A model generated the notes under the pieces. The model was given only the letters and a program-made list of their open reading frames with translations. It made no database searches and was not told the origin of the DNA. Shown here piece after piece: positions 7,923-14,954 of a DNA stretch of 64,000 bases. The DNA comes from Blastocatellia bacterium (GTDB lineage Bacteria > Acidobacteriota > Blastocatellia > UBA7656): assembly GCA_035275065.1 (NCBI GenBank), contig DATENM010000068.1, positions 22,608-86,607 of the forward strand, written 5' to 3'. The position numbers and the translations under genes were made by a program. Position 1 is the first letter of the stretch. Each line of letters opens with the position of its first letter.

Positions 7923-8500
7923 TGGCGCTGGCCCCCTTCCTTCTCTGGCTGTGATAGAAGGCGCTCGGCGATCTGCGGCCAGTTCCGGCGCGCGTCGCCG
8001 GCGATGCCTGGTGACGCGTCGTTGATCAGGTCATTCATTGCGTCGGCCAGGTCGTTGTGAATCGCGACCGGCGTCTCCGGGTTTTCGAGGATCGCGATGA
8101 GGTGCTCGCCAAGCTCCATGACGTTGCGCCGGCGCTCGTCGCTCACCTTGGCGCCGCTCGCCGTTTTTGGCGATGACTCCGGGGCATCGCCGGCTGTCGG
8201 GCCGTATCTCTTCGCCCTCCATGCCTCTGTCACCCTGCCTCCGGCGCGCAGGTCGTCGAGGTAGTTTTCGAGGCTTACCGTGTGGGCTATGGAAACATTG
8301 AAGGCGGCCTTGATCAGCTCGAAGAGGGCGTCTTGCGTTGCCGCCTCTTTGGTGTTGTCGTGCAGCAGCATAAGCATGCGGATGAATTCGTCCGGCTCGT
8401 CTCTTTCGGCGAACATCGCCGCGTCTACTAGCCGCATGCATCGTTCGGACGTAAAAATGTCGAACGGCTCTTGTCCGGGTTGGTTCTCATCTGCTTTCAT
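7919..8500 (-). CDS. Unknown helical island protein C
   Basis: A 193-residue protein starting MKADENQPGQEPFD. The start at 8500 is chosen because AGGAGAT lies eight bases upstream; an open frame continues 24 bases further. The sequence is helix-rich and acidic, with a low-complexity linker (ESSPKTASGAK) near residue 115 that separates two helical halves. No known motif is visible. It is the first gene of the overlapping three-gene set whose next ATG overlaps its stop. A TPR-like protein gene ends about 100 bases upstream on the same strand. Confidence 0.55.
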   Translation of the reverse strand: MKADENQPGQEPFDIFTSERCMRLVDAAMFAERDEPDEFIRMLMLLHDNTKEAATQDALFELIKAAFNVSIAHTVSLENYLDDLRAGGRVTEAWRAKRYGPTAGDAPESSPKTASGAKVSDERRRNVMELGEHLIAILENPETPVAIHNDLADAMNDLINDASPGIAGDARRNWPQIAERLLSQPEKEGGQRQ

Positions 8501-8602
8501 CAATTCATCTCCTGCGCGCCGCAAAGCGCGCGGTGATCGGGCCGGGGCTGGCGATCTTTGCGGGTCAGACAGCCTCCGGCCTTTGCCTTACTGTGAAGTC
8601 TT

Positions 8603-9610
8603 CTAATGGGCGATTGATGAACGATGAACGGTGAGCGGCGGGGCGCGCGGTGAGGCTCTCGGGTTGGCGCGCGTTCGAATGATTGCTGACCTGGTGCGCT
8701 CGCCGCTGCCGGCGATGAGGTCCCGCGCTGCTGGCCGGGCTTTGCTCGCAATAATCTTGCAATAGCAGTTGCGGGCAATCCGTCGGCGTCGCTCTTTTCG
8801 GCGAGTGGATATCTGCGCCTTTGGCGCGGCGGCCTCGACGACACCGCTATTTCTGGCGATGACGGCCGCCGCGTCGCGCTCGCGCAGCTCGTCGGCTGTC
8901 TCTGACCATTCGGGGTAAGCCTGGGCAATCGGGCTCGCCAGGGCCACGGCGATGGCCCGGCGCGCGGCGTCCGCCTCCCCGACTGCGGCCAGCTCGACGG
9001 CGATCTCGTTGTGATACTGAAACCACAGATGCGGGTGAAGGCGCGCGGCCTGGCGCACGAGTGGGAACATCGCGCGCAGCTCATTGACGGCTGACTGACT
9101 ATCCCCCTCGATGCCCTTGATGACGGCAAGCTGCATCGAGGCGCCGGCGACCGCGAACGGGTCAACACTCTGGCCGGCCTTTATCGCTTCGACGTGCAGG
9201 CGGGCGGCCTCGGCGAAGTTGCCGCGGTACTCTTCGACGGTGCCGAGGGTGAGCAGGGCGCGCGGTGCGGTCAGCGGCGCCAGCAATGAGGCCGCCGCGT
9301 CCAGTTGCCCGGCGCGGGTGTGAAGTACGGCGCGGTAGTAGGCGGCGGCGCGCTGCGCCGGTTGGAATGGGATTGATTCGAGCGCCCCGGTGATCGCTTC
9401 CAGGGCCGTGTCGTCGCGCCGGCCGTAAGCCAGTTCGGCCAGTCTCAGCAGCCGGGCCGTGTCCTGCTCGAAGGATTGGTTAGCCGTCGCTATTGCTGCT
9501 AAGATGCCCCGCGAAAGCTCGCGCCCGCCTGCCTTTCCAGGCAGAGCGGATACACTTCTCTCTTTGGAGCACTTCCCGACTATGAAAAAGCTGATCGCTG
9601 TTTCGTTCAT
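8603..9610 (-). CDS. TPR-like helical repeat protein with basic tail
   Basis: Up to 335 residues. Residues about 45-250 form helical hairpins of TPR type (LAELAYGRRDDTALEAI, AAAYYRAVLHTRAGQLDAA, LLTLGTVEEYRGNFAEAAR), suggesting a protein-interaction scaffold. The last 60-70 residues are strongly basic and end PPLTVHRSSIAH, which is encoded by a short repeated ATGAACG tract, so the true gene may once have ended earlier. The start is uncertain: the frame opens at 9610, overlapping the divergent small gene, and no clear ATG with a ribosome site lies inside. Function is unknown; the setting is the mobile island. Confidence 0.5.
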   Translation of the reverse strand: MNETAISFFIVGKCSKERSVSALPGKAGGRELSRGILAAIATANQSFEQDTARLLRLAELAYGRRDDTALEAITGALESIPFQPAQRAAAYYRAVLHTRAGQLDAAASLLAPLTAPRALLTLGTVEEYRGNFAEAARLHVEAIKAGQSVDPFAVAGASMQLAVIKGIEGDSQSAVNELRAMFPLVRQAARLHPHLWFQYHNEIAVELAAVGEADAARRAIAVALASPIAQAYPEWSETADELRERDAAAVIARNSGVVEAAAPKAQISTRRKERRRRIARNCYCKIIASKARPAARDLIAGSGERTRSAIIRTRANPRASPRAPPLTVHRSSIAH

Positions 9611-9875
9611 CGTTCTAGCTCTGCCTGTCGCGGCGTCAATGGTTCACCTGAGCCGTGGGGCTCAAGCCTTCAACGTGGTCGCCGTCGCCGGTCATACAAA
9701 GGTCGGCGGCGGTTCCTGCACGTGCGGTGATGCCGATTGCGTTTATGACCCCGGCGAGTGCGACGGCCAGTTGCCCGGCGCGATTCCCGCCGGCGGCGCT
9801 GGCGTTGACGGCGCCGGCGTGATGCTGGCCATGTTCGCGCTGGGCCTCGCCGCCCGCTTCCTGCTCAAGCCGTAA
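9582..9875 (+). CDS. Small exported Cys-rich protein with C-terminal membrane anchor
   Basis: A 97-residue protein starting MKKLIAVSFIVLALPVAAS, a typical signal peptide. The middle carries SCTCGDADCVYDPGEC, four cysteines and several acidic residues that could bind metal or form disulfides. It is followed by Gly/Ala-rich sequence and a hydrophobic segment ending FALGLAARFLLKP, a short membrane anchor with a basic end. This layout (signal, Cys/Gly part, TM, basic tail) resembles small sorting-tag proteins but no known tag motif is present. GGAGC lies 12 bases before the ATG. It is the only plus-strand gene in this part of the island. Confidence 0.55.
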   Translation: MKKLIAVSFIVLALPVAASMVHLSRGAQAFNVVAVAGHTKVGGGSCTCGDADCVYDPGECDGQLPGAIPAGGAGVDGAGVMLAMFALGLAARFLLKP

Positions 9876-9962
9876 TAACTCGCCCCTTGCTCTTGTGGCC
9901 GCTGAAGGTTGAAAGCTCGCAGCGGCCACAGGGCGCGCGCCTCCGAGAGCCGGGGCGAGGCC

Positions 9963-10166
9963 TCAGCCCCGCACGAGTAGCTTTTCGCTCTGCGCGCTGC
10001 GCGGGTGCTTGGTGCAGATGAAGCCGGCCATGTGGTCGCGCCGGGCTCGACCGTAGTCGAACCATTCCGCCGGCCCGCCGCACTCGGCGCAACGGATGCC
10101 CAGCTCGGCGGCGGTCTTCGGCATGACGTATGGCCTCTGTGATGTGGCCTTCTTCTTCCGTGGCAT
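9963..10166 (-). CDS. Small zinc-finger-like protein
   Basis: A 67-residue basic protein with CAECGG at about residue 26 and CTKH at about 51, a CxxC...CxxH set that could hold one zinc ion. The N-terminus is basic (MPRKKKATSQR). GAGGGGG lies upstream of the ATG, across the stop of the preceding small gene, so the two are probably one operon. Such short CxxC proteins are frequent on mobile elements; the function is unknown. Confidence 0.5.
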   Translation of the reverse strand: MPRKKKATSQRPYVMPKTAAELGIRCAECGGPAEWFDYGRARRDHMAGFICTKHPRSAQSEKLLVRG

Positions 10167-10169
10167 TCG

Positions 10170-10304
10170 TCACACCCCCTCGGGCGGCGCGTCGCCGCGT
10201 TCTTCCTGGGGTTTTCCTTGCCTGGCGCGGACGGCCCGCTCGAATTCGTAATCGAGCCACGTCTTGAGGTCGCAGGGCATCAGCAGCGGGAAATTGTCTT
10301 GCAT
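10170..10304 (-). CDS. Very small unknown protein
   Basis: A 44-residue protein starting MQDNFPLLMPCDLKTW. The ATG at 10304 is chosen because GAGGG lies about nine bases upstream; the longer open frame reaches into the operator region. It is followed after four bases by the small zinc-finger gene. It is transcribed from a strong promoter at 10429-10457 overlapped by a palindromic operator. No family is recognised; it could be an antirepressor or excision-control peptide, but only position hints at this. Confidence 0.45.
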   Translation of the reverse strand: MQDNFPLLMPCDLKTWLDYEFERAVRARQGKPQEERGDAPPEGV

Positions 10305-10400
10305 ATGAGAGCCCTCGAATCTCAGCCGCGCCGGCCAGCCTTCAACCGCCGTTTGGTCTTCATGGTCTGCGGCTGGCGCGGCGCGTTGATTCTCAACCGT

Positions 10401-10428
10401 AAGTTTGTTACGTCGACATAACAAACTT
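10401..10428. promoter_or_regulatory. Perfect palindromic operator 1
   Basis: AAGTTTGTTA at 10401-10410 and its exact complement TAACAAACTT at 10419-10428, separated by eight bases. It sits immediately downstream of the -10 box of the minus-strand promoter, an ideal place for repression. The flanking small HTH protein genes are candidate sources of the repressor. Confidence 0.7.
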
Positions 10429-10457
10429 AGTATATGCCCGCCGCCCGGCGGCGTCAA
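10429..10457 (-). promoter_or_regulatory. Sigma70 promoter reading leftwards
   Basis: On the minus strand TTGACG, 17 bases, TATACT. It drives the small genes at 10304 and 10166 and is followed at once by operator 1. Confidence 0.7.
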
Positions 10458-10460
10458 TCC

Positions 10461-10486
10461 AATTCGTTATGTATCCGTAACAAACT
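10461..10486. promoter_or_regulatory. Imperfect operator 2
   Basis: AATTCGTTA, eight bases, TAACAAACT: the same half-site spacing as operator 1 with two mismatches in the left half. It lies just upstream of the rightward -35 box, between the two divergent promoters. Confidence 0.55.
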
Positions 10487-10489
10487 CAC

Positions 10490-10519
10490 TTGCTGGCCGG
10501 CGGGCTGGCGGTGTAGAAT
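10490..10519 (+). promoter_or_regulatory. Probable promoter reading rightwards
   Basis: TTGCTG, 18 bases, TAGAAT, about 40 bases before the ATG of the HTH gene at 10561. Weaker match than the divergent promoter. Confidence 0.45.
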
Positions 10520-10560
10520 CGGCCTTGCCTGATTGTTATGCCGGCATTACGATTTCGGCT

Positions 10561-10806
10561 ATGGCCAGGCGGAAAGGCGGGAGTGACTTGACCGTGCATG
10601 AAGTGGCGGGCCGACTCGGCACGACGGTTTCGACCGTCCGAGTGTGGCTGTCGCGCGGCAGGTTTCCGGGCGCCCGCAAAGAACAGAGCCCGGCTGGCGA
10701 ATACTGGATGATCCCTGAAAGCGCGCTCGATGGCTTTGAAATGAGAAAGCCGGGACCCAAGCCCGGCGCGAAGAAGCCAACAGCCAAAAAAGCCAAGTCG
10801 AAATGA
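10561..10806 (+). CDS. Small HTH (MerR/excisionase-like) DNA-binding protein
   Basis: An 81-residue protein. Residues 9-50 (LTVHEVAGRLGTTVSTVRVWLSRGRFPGAR...WMIPESAL) match the winged HTH of helix-turn-helix-17/excisionase proteins. The last 20 residues are Lys/Pro/Gly-rich, resembling an AT-hook-like DNA-backbone tail. The ATG at 10561 is the first in the conserved frame; no clear ribosome site precedes it. Its stop overlaps the next ATG (ATGA), forming a two-gene operon. It stands beside two TAACAAACT-type operators and is a candidate repressor of the divergent promoter pair. Confidence 0.65.
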   Translation: MARRKGGSDLTVHEVAGRLGTTVSTVRVWLSRGRFPGARKEQSPAGEYWMIPESALDGFEMRKPGPKPGAKKPTAKKAKSK

Positions 10807-11039
10807 AGCGCAAGCTGCTCAAGGCCGGCGCGGTGGCCGGTCTGATGGGCGTGACGCCGCGCACCCTGGAGAACTGGGCCGCCGACCCCGCCGACGACTT
10901 CCCGAAGCCGGTCACGCGCAACGGCAAGTTTTACTGGGTCGAGTCGGAAGTTGATGACTACATCGAGAGGATGGTGGAGGCGCGCGACGCGGAGTGGGCC
11001 AAAATTCGGAAGGCACTTCAGGCGGCTAACAGCGCATGA
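10803..11039 (+). CDS. Second small HTH protein (AlpA/excisionase-like)
   Basis: A 78-residue protein. Residues 6-50 (LKAGAVAGLMGVTPRTLENWAAD...FPKPVTRNGKFYWVESEVDDYI) are the classical pattern of AlpA/MerR-type DNA-binding proteins, in which a wing with FPxPV...Y is followed by the W-ExDxxI helix. It is co-translated with the preceding HTH gene through an ATGA overlap. Such pairs often control integration, excision or copy of integrative elements. A charged C-terminal helix may give dimerisation. No integrase is present in the window. Confidence 0.65.
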   Translation: MKRKLLKAGAVAGLMGVTPRTLENWAADPADDFPKPVTRNGKFYWVESEVDDYIERMVEARDAEWAKIRKALQAANSA

Positions 11040-11135
11040 CTTCACAGGCGAGTTTTATTGACTCTTCCATTATAATGCCAGCAGATTGATGTAAGTTCTG
11101 CCCCTCCTGATTAACCTTTTCGGAAAGGTACTCTC

Positions 11136-11549
11136 ATGCGAGCTGAATATCAGCGTAGGGCCAGCGGGCTATTCTGGCTGGGCCTCGGCATTACCGCGCT
11201 AGGCTGTTTTTTCGACCTGGCGATGCAATCGGATGGGCTGATGAGTGTGGACGGCGCTTCGCTGGCGGCTGTCGGCCAGGCGTTCGTGGGATTGCTGTTC
11301 GGGGTGTTGCTGCCCATCGCGAAGATATATGAGACGACGCAACTCAGCAAAGCCCCCGGCGTGGCGCTGGTGTCCGGCGCGATTCTGTTTGTTGCCTCGG
11401 GGGTGCTCGTCTCCGCCTGCCGCGCGTTCGCGAGAGGGAAGGGCTATGGCGTCGGCTTGGGCTACCTGGGATTGCTGGGGCTGGCCGGCGTGGTGGTGCT
11501 CATGTTTTTCCCAGACCGCACGGCGCCGGCGCGCGGCCCAGCTCGGTGA
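11136..11549 (+). CDS. Unknown four-helix integral membrane protein
   Basis: A 137-residue protein with four hydrophobic segments at about 10-30, 45-65, 75-95 and 105-125 and a basic, Arg/Pro-rich end. It is not recognised. GAAAGG lies about nine bases before the ATG. The gene follows the two HTH genes at 96 bases and may belong to the island. No polar motif inside the membrane spans suggests a transporter or enzyme function. Confidence 0.5.
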   Translation: MRAEYQRRASGLFWLGLGITALGCFFDLAMQSDGLMSVDGASLAAVGQAFVGLLFGVLLPIAKIYETTQLSKAPGVALVSGAILFVASGVLVSACRAFARGKGYGVGLGYLGLLGLAGVVVLMFFPDRTAPARGPAR

Positions 11550-11651
11550 TCAGTGATCGGCGCCGATGCGAACGCGCTAATGACGGTACACACTGGCGGC
11601 TTCGATCTCCGGGGGGAGTTTGCCCGCAAAAGCATCACACTGCGCCGGATG

Positions 11652-11716
11652 CTTGTTTGTCACCTGAAAGGCCGGAACGAAGTGGAGGAATGGGCAGCGC
11701 CGATTTGACAAACAAG
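11652..11716. repeat. Spaced 11-bp inverted repeat
   Basis: CTTGTTTGTCA at 11652-11662 and its exact complement at 11706-11716, with 43 bases between, in the 230-base gap between the membrane protein and the HEPN-type gene. It could be an operator pair or a recombination site. No gene is supported in this gap. Confidence 0.45.
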
Positions 11717-11781
11717 GTGGCGCGGTATCATCAGTGGCGGGCAAACTGCCTTGAATTCGGATCGCGCGAAGCGCCGCTTAA

Positions 11782-12708
11782 CTAGGTGACTGAGGCGCCT
11801 GCTGGCGCGGCCGCTGATCCTAGCTGCTTCAGCATGGAATGAAGCATGTCGAGCAACAGGATTAGTCTGGTCGACGCTTCGACGGTCGAATAGGTGAGCC
11901 ACAGACCGTGGCTTACGGCATGGCGGTTTACGTCGCCCGGCTCGGCGTGGTTAGATGGATTATAGTCAACGTAGATCCTTTCAAGCATTGCCAAGTTATG
12001 GTAATTCGCAATTGCCTGGACGTCATCTAAGCTGATTTGATCTGCTGCGGGTATGGTGTCCAAGGTCACAAACTTATCAGTAAACCGCTTTTTGACTGTC
12101 TCGAAGCGCCAAGCCGTAAAGCCAGCGTCTTCGGTTTTGATGAATTCTCTAATGATGCCTTCGATCTGAATGATAAGGGTTGGCACGGTCAAGGTATATT
12201 TGCCCTCTTTGTGTGCCCAAAGTGCGTCTTCGAATATTTTCTTCCTTTCGCTGAAGCCGGACGCATCCCAGCCCTGGACGATATTGGCAAGTTCCTGGCA
12301 TTCGTTAGAATTGAAATGACCCACTATATATTGCGTGAGATCATGGGCTGTAAGGTTGCCTTCGTGTGCAATGATTACTCTGTAAAACGACATAGGGAGG
12401 TCATTGATCACCCACCATCCATGCTTATACATAACCTCGGACGATTTCGCCATCTCGGCCTTCATTTCGTTGATGGTCTTGATAGCTCTCTGCAATCCTT
12501 CGACAATTGACTGCGCTTTGGCAGCAGCGCGGTCAATGGCCCCTCCTTCGGCCAGCGCCTTATCTATCCAATTCCCTGCCTGAGCGGCTCTGCTGATAGC
12601 ACCCTCCATGAGTGTCCCGGCATTGCGGAGTAAGTCTTTGAGGAAGCGTAGTCTTGAATCCTCGGCTTTTCTCAATTGCTTAACTGCTTCATCTACTTGG
12701 TCAGTCAT
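11782..12708 (-). CDS. HEPN-motif protein, probable RNase-type immunity/toxin factor
   Basis: A 308-residue protein. The start MTDQVDEAV at 12708 has GGAG eight bases upstream; an ATG two codons earlier is too close to it. Residues 1-90 are a long charged helix. Residues 154-190 (ERKKIFEDALWAHKEGKY...LIIQIEGII) and 261-290 (NRHAVSHGLWLTYSTVEAS...LLLD) resemble uncharacterised proteins with a C-terminal R-x4-H motif, here R262-HAVS-H267. That arrangement is the catalytic signature of HEPN ribonucleases, which are common in toxins and abortive-infection systems. It lies between the island genes and the tRNA, a usual place for defence cargo. AT content is higher than in the core genes. No antitoxin gene is adjacent, so its control is unclear. 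Confidence 0.5.
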   Translation of the reverse strand: MTDQVDEAVKQLRKAEDSRLRFLKDLLRNAGTLMEGAISRAAQAGNWIDKALAEGGAIDRAAAKAQSIVEGLQRAIKTINEMKAEMAKSSEVMYKHGWWVINDLPMSFYRVIIAHEGNLTAHDLTQYIVGHFNSNECQELANIVQGWDASGFSERKKIFEDALWAHKEGKYTLTVPTLIIQIEGIIREFIKTEDAGFTAWRFETVKKRFTDKFVTLDTIPAADQISLDDVQAIANYHNLAMLERIYVDYNPSNHAEPGDVNRHAVSHGLWLTYSTVEASTRLILLLDMLHSMLKQLGSAAAPAGASVT

Positions 12709-12804
12709 TATCATGCTCCGTATAATCGTTACTGCTCTCGCCTACCGTTAGTGCAGATTTTCGAAGTTGTTGTAGCCCTTCAATGTGGGAACATATGTGG
12801 GGTT

Positions 12805-12834
12805 CAACAACAAGAGCCACCTGGCAGGTGGCTC
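12805..12834 (-). terminator. Terminator of tRNA-Arg
   Basis: On the minus strand GAGCCACCT-GCC-AGGTGGCTC, a perfect 9-bp stem, followed by TTGTTGTTG. It lies 20 bases beyond the tRNA 3' end. Confidence 0.75.
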
Positions 12835-12853
12835 TAAGTATTTAATTCTAAAG

Positions 12854-12927
<74 letters not shown>

Positions 12928-12971
12928 TTAGACGGCACTGTTGTGAATCAGTGCTGAATTGTCAAAGCAGG

Positions 12972-13001
12972 ATTATCGCAAACCGCCGCTTGTGGTGTCA
13001 A
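12972..13001 (-). promoter_or_regulatory. Promoter of tRNA-Arg
   Basis: On the minus strand TTGACA, 18 bases, GATAAT, about 45 bases upstream of the mature tRNA 5' end. Confidence 0.6.
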
Positions 13002-13101
13002 CCGCAGTCAATTTCTATCAACCGCTCGCTTTTCTATCTACTGCTTGTCCCTCACCCTAACCCTGTTGCGCCTTCAACTACGCTTTGATAGAACTTCGAA
13101 G

Positions 13102-13782
13102 ATGAACAAGCAGGCGGTCAGTGAAGCGCCCGAAAGCCTCGGCTACGTCATTCAAAACCTTAAAGCGGTCTATGGCGTCCCCGAATGCGAAGGCGGGCTC
13201 GACCCGCTCGATGTGCTGGTCGAAACCATCCTTTCGCAGTCAACCACAAATGCCAACAGCCAGCGCGCTTTTGCCAGCCTTAAACAGAAGTTCCCCAACT
13301 GGGACGCGGCGCGGCGGGCGCGCGTCACCTCCATCGAAGCGGCCATTCGCTCCGGCGGTCTGGCAAAACAGAAATCGCTCCGCATCAAACGGCTGCTGAA
13401 GGAAATCTATGAGCGGCGCGGCTCGCTCGACATCGGCTTTCTCCGTAGCGCGCCGCTTGACGAAGCCGTCGCCTTTCTCTCGAGCTTCAAAGGCGTTGGC
13501 CCCAAAACCGTCGCCTGCACCCTGTTGTTCGCCTGTGATCGTCCCATCTTTCCCATAGACACGCACATCTTTCGCATCGCGCGGCGTCTGGCGCTGATCC
13601 CTGAACGCTGCTCGGACGAGGAGGCCCACCGCTTGATGACCGCCATGATCCCCGCCGACCGCTACTATGAAGTTCACGTCAACTTGATTCGCCATGGTCG
13701 CCGCGTCTGCCGCCCACAGCAACCCGCCTGCGAGCAGTGCTGCCTGGTCGAGTATTGCGCTTATTACGAGACCAAGAGATAG
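13102..13782 (+). CDS. nth: Endonuclease III-type DNA glycosylase/AP lyase
   Basis: A 226-residue protein of normal length for the EndoIII family, which removes oxidised pyrimidines in base-excision repair. The helix-hairpin-helix lies at 126-140 (LSSFKGVGPKTVACT), with the catalytic Lys at 135 and the catalytic Asp at 153 (PIDTHIF). The C-terminal 4Fe-4S cluster ligands are Cys203, 210, 213 and 219 (C-x6-C-x2-C-x5-C). The ATG at 13102 is chosen because upstream residues do not resemble the family. It is followed 38 bases later by dusB on the same strand. The alternative is a related HhH-GPD enzyme of MutY type, but the length and motif favour EndoIII. Confidence 0.88.
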   Translation: MNKQAVSEAPESLGYVIQNLKAVYGVPECEGGLDPLDVLVETILSQSTTNANSQRAFASLKQKFPNWDAARRARVTSIEAAIRSGGLAKQKSLRIKRLLKEIYERRGSLDIGFLRSAPLDEAVAFLSSFKGVGPKTVACTLLFACDRPIFPIDTHIFRIARRLALIPERCSDEEAHRLMTAMIPADRYYEVHVNLIRHGRRVCRPQQPACEQCCLVEYCAYYETKR

Positions 13783-13820
13783 CGGCGTCCGTCGCGGGAT
13801 TTGTGCTAAACTTTTTGCTT

Positions 13821-14918
13821 ATGAGCGCGACCCGAAAATTTAAGATCGGAAACATCGAGATCAAGCCCAACCTGGTGCTCGCGCCAATGGCCGGGGTCAC
13901 CGATTCGTCGTTCCGCCGCTTGATCAAAGAGCTTGGCGGCGTCGGCTTGATCGTCACCGAGTTTATCTCGGTCGAAGGGCTGACGCGCGGCAACATGCGG
14001 ACGCACCGCATGATGCGTTTTTTGCATGAAGAGCGCCCGCTGTCGATTCAGATCTTCGGCCACGACGAAGAGCGCATGGCGATGGCCGCCGAGATTATCG
14101 AAGAGAGCGGCGCCGACATCGTCGACATCAACTGCGGTTGCCCGGCGCGCAAGGTCACCAACGGCGGCGGCGGCTCGTCCTTGCTACGCGACCTGCCGCA
14201 GCTTGAAAAAATCCTGCGCCGCGTGCGCCGCGCCATCTCGATCCCGCTGACCATGAAGATTCGCACCGGCTGGGACGACAGCTCGATCAACGCCGTCGAA
14301 GTGGCGCGGCTGGTCGAAGATTGCGGCGGCGAGATGTTGGCCATTCACGGGCGCACGCGCACCCAGGGCTACAGCGGCCGCGCTAACTGGGAGATCATCA
14401 CCGCCGTCAAGCGTGCCGTATCGATCCCCGTCGTCGGCTGCGGCGATGTGGTGACGGCGGAGCAGGCGTTGGCGCGGCTCGAAGAAAGCAGCGTTGATGC
14501 GGTGATGATCGGGCGCGGCGCGATTGCTAATCCCTGGATCTTTCGCCAGACCGCCGAGCTGATGCGCGGCGAGCGCCCACATCAGCCGACGCTGGGCGAA
14601 AAGCAGCAGGTGCTGCACAGGTATTATGAATTACTGAAAGATGAGCTGCACGAGCGCGCCCTGGCCGGCAAGCTCAAGCAGATGTGCGGCTACTTCACGC
14701 ACGGCCTGGCGGGCGGTGCGCGGCTGCGCGAGCGCGTCTTTCATTCGCAGACGATTGCGGAAATCTTCAAGCAGATCGACGAGTATTTCGCGGCGATGAT
14801 CGAGCATGGCCTGCCGCCTGATCACCATGCGCTGGCGGACGGGGCAGAGTTCGTTGACCGCGGCCCGCGCGACCCGAAGTGCGCCGAGTTTACGAACGCC
14901 GCGCCATCGGCCGGCTGA
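13821..14918 (+). CDS. dusB: tRNA-dihydrouridine synthase
   Basis: A 365-residue FMN enzyme that reduces specific uridines in tRNA D loops. The TIM-barrel signatures are all seen: APMAGVTDSSFRRL (21-34), VTEFISVEGL, DINCGCPARKV with the catalytic Cys near 107, GGGSSLLRD, IHGRTRTQGYSG, CGDVVTAEQA and IGRGAIANPWIF. The pattern NCGCPxxKV and the length fit DusB, the ancestral subfamily. The start at 13821 gives MSATRKFKIGNIEI, which aligns with the family's beginning. It ends in an extra 30 residues after the helical domain. It may be co-transcribed with nth. Confidence 0.92.
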   Translation: MSATRKFKIGNIEIKPNLVLAPMAGVTDSSFRRLIKELGGVGLIVTEFISVEGLTRGNMRTHRMMRFLHEERPLSIQIFGHDEERMAMAAEIIEESGADIVDINCGCPARKVTNGGGGSSLLRDLPQLEKILRRVRRAISIPLTMKIRTGWDDSSINAVEVARLVEDCGGEMLAIHGRTRTQGYSGRANWEIITAVKRAVSIPVVGCGDVVTAEQALARLEESSVDAVMIGRGAIANPWIFRQTAELMRGERPHQPTLGEKQQVLHRYYELLKDELHERALAGKLKQMCGYFTHGLAGGARLRERVFHSQTIAEIFKQIDEYFAAMIEHGLPPDHHALADGAEFVDRGPRDPKCAEFTNAAPSAG

Positions 14919-14954
14919 ACCACTTATCCAACCGCTAGCCGCCGCGGCCGATCA

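Noticed and set aside
8500..9168. A 222-residue minus-strand frame rich in Arg, Ser and Pro
   Set aside because: It overlaps the TPR-like gene in another frame, has composition typical of a shifted frame in GC-rich DNA and no recognisable feature.
1..12853. Second copy of the tRNA-Arg 3' end as left attachment site
   Set aside because: Only partial matches such as GCGCCCGGCGCG near 325 were seen; none long enough to be an att site.
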